From positions 1 through 34,813 of the forward strand of contig JABANP010000539.1 in the NCBI GenBank assembly GCA_013115135.1: 34,813 nt of DNA, written 5' to 3'. The notes under the pieces are model-generated. The model searched no databases, was not told the DNA's origin, and saw only the letters and a program-made list of their open reading frames with translations. Numbering within the stretch: the first letter of the stretch is position 1; each line of letters opens with the position of its first letter. This DNA comes from Perkinsus olseni. Its lineage: Eukaryota; Perkinsozoa; Perkinsida; Perkinsidae. The translations under genes and the position numbers were made by a program. Positions 8,764 to 17,155 of the stretch are shown here, one piece after another.

Positions 8764-9874
8764 ATGCCCGGTGAAGGGTCGGATTCCTCCAACATGGTGA
8801 CAGCTGTTAACCCCGCCACGTTGGGCAAGACTTCTTTGCCCACCCTTTCTGACAAGTACGACCTTCCCCATCACCTGGAGGTCGTTGAAGCATGCTTGGT
8901 TGAGGCCGGTTATGCAAAGGTCGATGAAGCCACCAGCAACATTACTATTTTGGGCAAGTACAGGCACCTGGTGGTGTCCCGAATTCTCACATCTCTCGCC
9001 CCTGTTAAGGATGTGGCTGCATCTGCAAAGAGGGCGGCGACCTTGTTCGGGTACGACTGGCCTCAGATTCGCCGCCTTTTTGGAGAGGCAGTACTGCAAG
9101 AAGACCTCCCTCAAGGCGGAATACCAATCCAAGCTGAAGAAGTTAGCTCTCAAGAATGACGGCGAGTGCGAAGCTTTTCATTGAGGGAGCCACTGAAGCC
9201 TTCTCGCTCAGCAGGCGTGCCTTCGGCACCGATGTGGCTGAGCGCCGAGCTTTCATTCGCCAACTGTGCCGAGGTATTCCTCATGACACCTTGCTCCAGC
9301 TCCTCCGTATGATCCAGACTTCCATGGCTGCGGCCGGGTTCTCCGATACTGACAATGACTGGGAAAACGCGGTCGCCTTCGATGACTTCGACTTGGCGAG
9401 TCGGTCCGACCAGGACCAGCCTCTTGTGTCGACACTCACCTTCTGTTCAGCCCTGAGGAGCGTCTGTAGTTTGTCAGGAGGAAGCACAGCGATTGACTTC
9501 GGCGCCGACGGTGGCCTTCAAACAATCCTCGGATGCCGTACGTCTTACCCAGCCGACGAGCGAGAGGAAGCCGAGGCCCAAAGTTCTCCGACCGGTATGC
9601 TCACGTCATGTTCATAACTGGTTCTCTGCTCGAAGATAAGGAGAAGGCTCAGCGTTACTTTGAGACTCTCAAGCCTCAAGACTCGCTACTGCTGCGTGGG
9701 CGTAGAGGACGACCCTATGCACTACTCGGCTTCAGTTCGCCGGAAGAGTTCTCAGCCGCGCTGAATGACGTTCAGAAGGACACCGACTCTGGGCTGACTG
9801 CCCGCCGTTTCGATCCTGAGGGGGTCAAAAAAACGGCAAGGGGCCTCGTCGACAGTAGACGAGGCCCAATCTGA
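8764..9874 (+). pseudogene. Gag-like ORF, copy 1, frameshifted
   Basis: It starts MPGEGSDSSNMVTAV. Compared with copy 2 it has extra bases in homopolymers (5 T for 4 near 9075, 4 T for 3 near 9176, an extra G near 9478, an extra A near 9582), so the frame breaks repeatedly. The frame reads again to a TGA at 9872-9874. The protein is mostly helical with an Arg/Lys-rich end; no CCHC knuckle is visible. It has the empty site (CTGGTGGT at 8968-8975) for the scar found in copy 2. Confidence 0.7.
9821..9867 (+). promoter_or_regulatory. Candidate gag/pro frameshift signal
   Basis: A run of A (9827-9833) is followed after seven bases by a perfect 10-bp stem-loop (GGGCCTCGTC/GACGAGGCCC with a 7-nt loop). 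The protease frame is +1 (or -2) relative to gag and is open from the A run onward. The same arrangement is present in copy 2. This is inferred from sequence only. Confidence 0.4.
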
Positions 9875-11075
9875 CTCTGACGACTCACTGCTACCCCTAC
9901 GACCTAGTTCTGTCGGGGATCTCCAAGCCGGAGTGGGGAAAAAGGGCTGCTCTGACTACCCTCTACAGGTTGGCCCCAGTGGGCCCATAAGGGGCGTCGA
10001 GCAGTCACCTACCCACGAAGACGGTGAGGAATTCTTCTCCCCGCATGCAGGGTCTAGTCATGTTACACAACACAGTATGGATACCGGTTCCGTTGACTAC
10101 GTATGTGCCGCCCGCCCTTGTCAAGTACCTCTACCCGAACTCTGCCTCAAACTCCGGGTAGCCGACAAATTTGACATTGCGGCCATAGTTGACTGTGGTG
10201 CCGGGTTCAGCTACTTACTCTGCTCCTCTGTTTGTTCTGCTCTATCGGCGTGGGGATTAAAAACCTCATGTCTCTGCTCAGTGTCTCAGACCGTTAAGCT
10301 GGCGGACGGCGAGCTCCGAGGTGTCCATCAATCCGTAGACCTGCCAGTGGTGTTACGAGATCTACATGATTCTACCGTTGTTGACGACATCGTCTCCGTC
10401 CGCGTACTAGAATCGGTCGCCAGACAGCCCTTCCTGCTCATCGGGCGCGATCTGATTCACGCGTGGGATTTGCGGGTTTTCGGTGCATCAAAGGTCACTA
10501 CTGCTACAGGGCATATGCTGTTCACAACCTCACCTTCTGACCACTTGGCATTGTCAACTGAGTTTGTCTATGACGTGAACAGCTTGTTTAGTGTCAAGGA
10601 GACCTTCAGCGGCACAGGGTGCCTGTCATCGGTTGCGGTGCAGCCAGATCCCGCTGTCATTGCCTTCGAGGCTCACTTGGAGCCTCCCATTGCTGATGAG
10701 CTACGCCTGTGGCTTGCGGGCATTGCCAGACGGAGTAAGCGACAGTTCGGTAGCGCCGAATCTGGCTCCTATGGCATTCAGCTGCGCCCTTTGCCTGACA
10801 ACTCACCAAAAGATACGACTTTGCAGACCCACTACTTCGAGTTGTCTATTCCCGAGCCTAAGCATACTACTGTTAAGCATCGGCCCTATGCTAGACCATT
10901 GTTCCTTCGTCTATCTAACCAGTACAGGGCGGTCTATGAGAATCTCATTCAAGGCTACCTCTCAAGGGGCTGGTGGAGGTCAGTGAAGGCACATGAAGTT
11001 AGAGTTGGAGGCCTCCTTCCGGCTGAGATCTTTTGTTGGGCGCCAAACCCAGTGATGTGCGTAAGCCAAGACTAG
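9834..11075 (+). pseudogene. pol N-terminal part: retropepsin and start of RT
   Basis: From about 9933 this frame is open for 380 codons and contains AAIVDCGAGFSYL, where DCGAG matches the retropepsin DTGA/DSGA active site (Asp about residue 87 counting from 9933). About 90 residues later comes FLLIGRDLIHAWDL, the flap and ILG-like helix region. The C-terminal part (YENLIQGYLSRG) looks like the start of an RT domain, after which small indels near 10970-11060 end the frame at 11075. Cys replaces the usual Ser/Thr after the catalytic Asp, which is unusual. It is identical to copy 2 apart from scattered changes up to 10797. Confidence 0.7.
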
Positions 11076-11097
11076 TGGCCGACTTCTCCCCTGCAAC

Positions 11098-11941
11098 TCA
11101 CAACTGCCTGTCTCGACGACCTCCGGCATTGCCGTCGGGGACGTGTTGCTCGCGTTGAGATGCCTGAGTCCAGCCTACATTGTCGGCTTCGACTGTGCCT
11201 CTGCTTTTTACCGCATCCGATTGAGTCCTAATAGGCTACTCTACATGCACTCTGGTACCACTGACTCCAATGACCCCGATTACGTCTCTACTCGTCTGAG
11301 CTTCGGGCTCGGCGCAGGCCCTCTGTCAATGGAAGAAAGTCTTGGCTGGCTCATTACCTTGTTCCGGAAGAGCCCGTACGCTGTCTTCCTTCTGCTGGTC
11401 GCCATTTTCGTGGACGATGGTGTCCTGGCGGGCGCTGACCCCAAGGTTCTCGTAGCTGCCAAGTACCTGTTCTTCCTCTTAGACCTTTGCGGGTTTGCCT
11501 GCTCTCTCCCGAAGCTCCACTTCATTGCCGTCGATGCCTCCCCAGGCGACCGAGTCCTTCCTCCCTCTCCAAGAAACGATGGCTCTTTTTGGGTTGTGAG
11601 CTCTCCTACAGGAAGCGAATGCTGGTATTCAAGTGTTGTCGGGAACGCCGTCTCCAACCTGCGAAGACCACCTGCGCGGAATGGCTCGAAGAGGGGCAAG
11701 GACGCCTTCATCACCAAGCGACTGGTCTTCAGAGTAGAGGGAGCACTAGGTTACGACCCCACATCGGTCCATGCAGCGACATCTCTAGTTGGAGACTGTC
11801 TGCGGCGCCTAATTGGAAAAATGTTTGCCCAATACCCGTGGGATGCTGCTTTGCCTATGACCGAGTTGTCTGCTGACTGCTTCGATGCTTGGAAGGCCTT
11901 GCTCCGTTGGGGGATAGCGGAATGCGACCTATCGTCATCGT
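11098..11941 (+). pseudogene. Reverse transcriptase core
   Basis: The frame includes GFDCASAFYRIRLSP (first catalytic Asp), RLSFGLGAGP and AIFVDDGVLAG, where FVDD is the catalytic YxDD box. A one-base shift near 11110 separates this from the upstream KPRLVADFSP segment. The frame continues to about 12084, but RNase H takes over in other frames from 11942. It is likely inactive as written because of several frame breaks. Confidence 0.78.
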
Positions 11942-12475
11942 GTGACCACGCTATTCCTACTCTCGACTGGCCAGAACGACGTGCACTTAGCTTTGTATAC
12001 CGATGCAAGTTTTGTGGGAGGGGTATGTGGTCTATCGTCTCGACTCTACGGCATCGGACGGCGAGGAACAACGCTACCTTCTGACCCAAGCTGCTACGGG
12101 TTGGAAGGGTGCGCAGTATGCTTGGCATAGCAATAGACGAGAGTTGACGGTGTTGTTACGAGGGCTGAGATGCGTGGTGAACCTGATTCGTAACCTGATC
12201 ACGATGTCTCCCAACAAGTCTCTCACTGTTGCCTTGGACATCCACTCTGACAACAAGCCAAGCGTAGCTTGGGCGCAGAAGTCCCAAGGAGTTTTTCCCT
12301 CAAGGGATCGGGCGCAGCACGAGCATCGAGAAGCGAAGTGTTCTACGACTAATTGATGCCCTGTCTGAGGGAGTTTCGTGTTCTCCGTTCGCTGGGATCA
12401 GCTGTGTCCTACCGAATCCTTCATTGTGCTGGAGCCGATAATGCGGTAGCCGATGAGCTCAGCAGATACCTCGAG
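11942..12475 (+). pseudogene. RNase H domain, spread over frames
   Basis: ALYTDASF (first Asp) is in one frame. AWHSNRRELTVLL (Glu helix) and ALDIHSDNKPSVAWA (third acidic residue) are in a second. ILHCAGADNAVADELSR, the GxDNxxAD-SR end of retroelement RNase H, is in a third that continues into integrase. Confidence 0.75.
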
Positions 12476-14446
12476 CAGTGCTGCGACGACAATGGTAAGG
12501 TCACTCTCGCCTCGGTGCTGCAAGACCTTCCAGCTGTTACCCTCGATAGTTCTGGTGGGATAGCTGAGGCTACTCGAGAAGCCGACCGCCTCGCTAAGGA
12601 TGAAGCTTATTTACTCCGGTTGGCCGACTTCGATCCTGACTCTACCGAAGGAGACGACGACGTTGACGCCGACGGGGTGTACTTCTTAGCTCTGGAGGAA
12701 AGCGGTGTCCAAGATCTACGACCTCACCCTCTCCAGCGGGCCCTGTGCCACCCCCTAGCGGTGGCTGCTCTGGCTGATTGCTCTCTGGGTGATTCCCTTG
12801 CCGTCGTGGAGACCTGCTTGAGCAACGAATTGGTCGAAGATACTATCTTCGCTGTACAAGATGAACCCGATGCTTCTGAATCTGTCTATGCCACCTTGCT
12901 ACGGCACAATGACATCAACTACGTTTATCGATCGGTGGCTGTCATTCGGGCCGTTCTCTCATTTTGGCGGTCCCAGGTACCATATAAGTCTCGTTATCCT
13001 CGACGTAATACTCCTGCTCGTCAGCAAGCGGTTGATGATGCCGCCGCCAAGTATTCAGAGGCCATGAATGTCCAGCAGCAGGCTGCGATCCAGCAGTTGA
13101 GTTCTCCTGGCTTTCAGCTCAAGGATGTGCTTGTCGTGGTGCGATGCGCACAAGCCGGGGTGACATTCTCTGATAAAGGTACAGCTTACGTCTACGACTC
13201 CACCGATGAGGTGTGGTGTTTCCGCTCTGGTACTCTCGCTGGGGATGTGATCATACGTCCTTGCGTACCGAGAGAGGCTCGCCGCCTAAGGTTTCTGCTC
13301 GCCCTTGATGCTCACCAGCGCGTTGGCCACTCAGGACCAACAGCTACTCTCAGTGCGGTGAGCGCAGACCTACATGTTGCTGGGATTTCGTCCGACGTCA
13401 AGCAGGTAGCTCACCGATGTCTATTCTGTGCTAAGCTCCGACTTCGAGCATCAGCTTTGGTTCGTCATGCCCCAGCAGCAGGCTCTAGTTGGGATATTGA
13501 GAAACTTCTGCTTACTGGTACTCCATATACGGTATGTGCTGTGGACTTTCTCCACGTCTTCCCCAATGAGATTGTATTGGCTGCCCGGTGTATTGCTACT
13601 ACTCACACCACATGGATCCCTATATCTCACGGCGCCGAGTGCTCAGATGCTGCGATCGAAGGGGTCAAGTGGTTGCTGAATAAATGGGGCCTGATCAACA
13701 TTCTCTATGTCGACTGTGGAACGGCATTCACCTCGTCCGCTTTCCAGGAACAGATGGCTGCCTGGGCCGTGCGGGTGGAGTATCATGCTGCTAGAGCTCC
13801 GTGGGAAACTCCCGTGGAGAGAAGTCACTCGATCGGTCTGCGTACGCTGTGGGCCTGCTATACCCCGCAGAAGTTGGCACGTGCTACTGCTTATGATTTA
13901 TGTAAGATCTATGAGCACGTTACCCTTATGATGAACACTGCTCCTATCTGCGAGCACGTTCTCGACCATAAAGCTGGAACTTCCTCTTCTACTTACATAA
14001 CGGCGGATATGCTTGCCTTTGGTTACACTCGCTCTACTGGGTTGTTGCTGAAGTCTGTGGACGGTGACTCGGTGCCTGACTTACATGCCGCTAGACCAGT
14101 TGCGGTAGATAATATCCGTAGAGCATTTTTGGCACACCATTGGCAAGCTCTTCGTGACCGCTGTGCTCAACAGATTGGACGCCAACCTTCCAAGCATATC
14201 AAGCCCTTGGAACCGGGGTCTACAGTACTCGTTCGCTACAAGCCTCGCAATAAGTGTGACGTTGGTGTTCATGTTGGCCAGGTTATATCGGCGGACATCT
14301 CGCCTGATGGGCTCTGTCGTCGATATCGGGTGAAGTCTACCCTAGGCCATGAGTCTGTTGAAAACCATTGTAATGTCGTTCCCTTGGATGTGCACTCTCC
14401 GCAAGAGTGTGCCCTCACCAGGGGGGCATGTTGTAGGAGTCCGTGA
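12353..14446 (+). CDS. RNase H tail and integrase of the retrotransposon
   Basis: This is an open frame of 697 codons. Residues 24-39 are the end of RNase H. A spacer with acidic stretches (95-110) follows. The integrase zinc finger has His321, His326, Cys356 and Cys359, and the catalytic triad is Asp398 (CAVDFL), Asp454 (LYVDCG) and Glu489 (ETPVERSH). The last pair is 35 residues apart, the classic DD35E spacing. After about residue 600 there is an SH3-like end with LEPGSTVLVRYKPR. The frame runs 18 bp into the 3' LTR before stopping, which is common in compact elements. All catalytic residues are present, so this part looks recently functional. I see no chromodomain. Confidence 0.88.
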   Translation: MMPCLREFRVLRSLGSAVSYRILHCAGADNAVADELSRYLEQCCDDNGKVTLASVLQDLPAVTLDSSGGIAEATREADRLAKDEAYLLRLADFDPDSTEGDDDVDADGVYFLALEESGVQDLRPHPLQRALCHPLAVAALADCSLGDSLAVVETCLSNELVEDTIFAVQDEPDASESVYATLLRHNDINYVYRSVAVIRAVLSFWRSQVPYKSRYPRRNTPARQQAVDDAAAKYSEAMNVQQQAAIQQLSSPGFQLKDVLVVVRCAQAGVTFSDKGTAYVYDSTDEVWCFRSGTLAGDVIIRPCVPREARRLRFLLALDAHQRVGHSGPTATLSAVSADLHVAGISSDVKQVAHRCLFCAKLRLRASALVRHAPAAGSSWDIEKLLLTGTPYTVCAVDFLHVFPNEIVLAARCIATTHTTWIPISHGAECSDAAIEGVKWLLNKWGLINILYVDCGTAFTSSAFQEQMAAWAVRVEYHAARAPWETPVERSHSIGLRTLWACYTPQKLARATAYDLCKIYEHVTLMMNTAPICEHVLDHKAGTSSSTYITADMLAFGYTRSTGLLLKSVDGDSVPDLHAARPVAVDNIRRAFLAHHWQALRDRCAQQIGRQPSKHIKPLEPGSTVLVRYKPRNKCDVGVHVGQVISADISPDGLCRRYRVKSTLGHESVENHCNVVPLDVHSPQECALTRGACCRSP

Positions 14447-14645
14447 TGAGGGCTCCTAATTGTCCCTTTGTATGCAGAAAGTCTGTGCGTCACCTTGTTC
14501 CCACTAGGAACGTGAGCATGCGTGCAAATCCTTATTAGCTTAGGTAGATCGATCAGTCAGTCCTATCGATATATTTTGCTAGTCCAGACTTATTGTTATC
14601 AAGTTAGTTTGAGTTTGATCCAACGGCTACCCTTGTGTTCGCCAT

Positions 14646-15764
14646 ATGCCCGGTGAAGGGTCGGATTCCTCCAACATGGTGACAGCTGTTAACCCCGCCA
14701 CGTTGGGCAAGACTTCTTTGCCCACCCTTTCTGACAAGTACGACCTTCCCCATCACCTGGAGGTCGTTGAAGCATGCTTGGTTGAGGCCGGTTATGCAAA
14801 GGTCGATGAAGCCACCAGCAACATTACTATTTTGGGCAAGTACAGGCACCTGGTGGACCACCAGTGGTGGTGTCCCGAATTCTCACATCTCTCGCCCCTG
14901 TTAAGGATGTGGCTGCATCTGCAAAGAGGGCGGCGACCTTGTTCGGGTACGACTGGCCTCAGATTCGCCGCCTTTTGGAGAGGCAGTACTGCAAGAAGAC
15001 CTCCCTCAAGGCGGAATACCAATCCAAGCTGAAGAAGTTAGCTCTCAAGAATGACGGCGAGTGCGAAGCTTTCATTGAGGGAGCCACTGAAGCCTTCTCG
15101 CTCAGCAGGCGTGCCTTCGGCACCGATGTGGCTGAGCGCCGAGCTTTCATTCGCCAACTGTGCCGAGGTATTCCTCATGACACCTTGCTCCAGCTCCTCC
15201 GTATGATCCAGACTTCCATGGCTGCGGCCGGGTTCTCCGATACCGACAATGACTGGGAAAACGCGGTCGCCTTCGATGACTTCGACTTGGCGAGTCGGTC
15301 CGACCAGGACCAGCCTCTTGTGTCGACACTCACCTTCTGTTCAGCCCTGAGGAGCGTCTGTAGTTTGTCAGAGGAAGCACAGCGATTGACTTCGGCGCCG
15401 ACGGTGGCCTTCAAACAATCCTCGGATGCCGTACGTCTTACCCAGCCGACGAGCGAGAGGAAGCCGAGGCCCAAGTTCTCCGACCGGTATGCTCACGTCA
15501 TGTTCATAACCGGTTCTCTGCTCGAAGATAAGGGAGAAGGCTCAGCGTTACTTTGAGACTCTCAAGCCTCAAGACTCGCTACTGCTGCGTGGGCGTAGAG
15601 GACGACCCTATGCACTACTCGGCTTCAGTTCGCCGGAAGAGTTCTCAGCCGCGCTGAATGACGTTCAGAAGGACACCGACTCTGGGCTGACTGCCCGCCG
15701 TTTCGATCCTGAGGGGTCAAAAACGGCAAGGGGCCTCGTCGACAGTAGACGAGGCCCAATCTGA
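14646..15764 (+). pseudogene. Gag-like ORF, copy 2
   Basis: It starts at the same ATG as copy 1. The frame is broken by the 14-bp scar at 14850-14871, resumes and stays open (14864-15556) over the part corrupted in copy 1, and is then shifted by one extra G near 15530 (gataagggag for gataaggag). It ends at TGA 15762-15764, after the A run and stem-loop also seen in copy 1. Confidence 0.7.
14850..14871. repeat. 14-bp palindromic scar, perfect, with the empty site in copy 1
   Basis: The target octamer is CTGGTGGT. The insert is ACCACCAG (14857-14864) followed by a second TGGTGG. The homologous site in copy 1 (8968-8975) has the plain octamer, so exactly 14 bp were gained here after the two copies separated. 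Confidence 0.97.
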
Positions 15765-15822
15765 CTCTGACGACTCACTGCTACCCCTACGACCTAGTTC
15801 TGTCGGGGATCTCCAAGCCGGA

Positions 15823-16689
15823 GTGGGGAAAAAGGGCTGCTCTGACTACCCTCTACAGGTTGGCCCCAGTGGGCCCATAAGGGGCGTCGAGCAGTCACCT
15901 ACCCACGAAGACGGTGAGGAATTCTTCTCCCCGCATGCAGGGTCTAGTCATGTTACACAACGCAGTATGGATACCGGTTCCGTTGACTACGTATGTGCCG
16001 CCCGCCCTTGTCAAGTACCTCTACCCGAACTCTGCCTCAAACTCCGGGTAGCCGACAAATTTGACATTGCGGCCATAGTTGACTGTGGTGCCGGGTTCAG
16101 CTACTTACTCTGCTCCTCTGTTTGTTCTGCTCTATCGGCGTGGGGATTAAAAACCTCATGTCTCTGCTCAGTGTCTCAGACCGTTAAGCTGGCGGACGGC
16201 GAGCTCCGAGGTGTCCATCAATCCGTAGACCTGCCAGTGGTGTTACGAGATCTACATGATTCTACCGTTGTTGACGACATCGTCTCCGTCCGCGTACTAG
16301 AATCGGTCGCCAGACAGCCCTTCCTGCTCATCGGGCGCGATCTGATTCACGCGTGGGATTTGCGGGTTTTCGGTGCATCAAAGGTCACTACTGCTACAGG
16401 GCATATGCTGTTCACAACCTCACCTTCTGACCACTTGGCATTGTCAACTGAGTTTGTCTATGACGTGAACAGCTTGTTTAGTGTCAAGGAGACCTTCAGC
16501 GGCACAGGGTGCCTGTCATCGGTTGCGGTGCAGCCAGATCCCGCTGTCATTGCCTTCGAGGCTCACTTGGAGCCTCCCATTGCTGATGAGCTACGCCTGT
16601 GGCTTGCGGGCATTGCCAGACGGAGTAAGCGACAGTTCGGTAGCGCCGAATCTGGCTCCTATGGCATTCAGCTGCGCCCTTTGCCTGTA
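15823..16689 (+). pseudogene. Retropepsin region, copy 2, truncated
   Basis: It repeats the protease frame of copy 1 with one amino-acid difference seen (H to R in the VTQHS segment) and the same DCGAG active-site motif. It is cut off where the tandem repeat begins, so reverse transcriptase and everything downstream are absent. Confidence 0.75.
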
Positions 16690-16691
16690 TA

Positions 16692-17155
16692 AGCAGGGTT
16701 CTTCACGGTGACAGGGTTCAGAAGGACCAAAACAGTCGTAGGGCAACACCTCGGAGTTGGAGATAACGACCTCGAGCCACGGAACAGTCACGTTGTCCAA
16801 TGCAGCAGGGTTCTTCACGGTGACAGGGTTCAGAAGGACCAAAACAGTCGTAGGGCAACACCTCGGAGTTGGAGATAACGACCTCGAGCCACGGAACAGT
16901 CACGTTGTCCAATGCAGCAGGGTTCTTCACGGTGACAGGGTTCAGAAGGACCAAAACAGTCGTAGGGCAACACCTCGGAGTTGGAGATAACGACCTCGAG
17001 CCACGGAACAGTCACGTTGTCCAATGCAGCAGGGTTCTTCACGGTGACAGGGTTCAGAAGGACCAAAACAGTCGTAGGGCAACACCTCGGAGTTGGAGAT
17101 AACGACCTCGAGCCACAGAACAGTCACGTTGTCCAATGCAGCAGGGTTCTTCACG
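16692..17155. repeat. 112-bp tandem repeat, 4 full units plus a 16-bp part
   Basis: Units begin with AGCAGGGTTCTTCACG at 16692, 16804, 16916, 17028 and 17140. The units are almost identical (one acggaac to acagaac change in the last full unit). 112 is not a multiple of three, so the long frames on both strands inside it are periodic artefacts. The array abuts the broken end of retrotransposon copy 2. Confidence 0.95.

Larger units (their letters stand above)
8549..14645 (+). mobile_element. LTR retrotransposon copy 1 (gag-PR-RT-RH-IN)
   Basis: A repeat beginning TGTTGTAGGAGTCC occurs at 8549 and 14429. The interior encodes, in order, a Gag-like protein, retropepsin, reverse transcriptase, RNase H and integrase, the order found in Ty3/Gypsy and Bel/Pao elements. 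I cannot decide between these groups. A G-rich tract (AGGGGGGCA) precedes the 3' LTR. Gag and the first half of pol carry several small frameshifts, while the RNase H tail and integrase frame is intact for 697 codons. The right end cannot be fixed because the 3' LTR runs straight into a second copy. Confidence 0.9.
14429..16689 (+). mobile_element. LTR retrotransposon copy 2, truncated in pol
   Basis: It begins with the shared LTR and repeats copy 1 (8549-10797) through gag and protease, then stops abruptly at a junction with the 112-bp tandem array. I count about five substitutions but eight or more indels against copy 1. Homopolymers are mostly shorter here. The arrangement LTR-interior-LTR-interior is typical of recombination between LTRs of tandem copies, or of a collapsed assembly. 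Confidence 0.88.
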
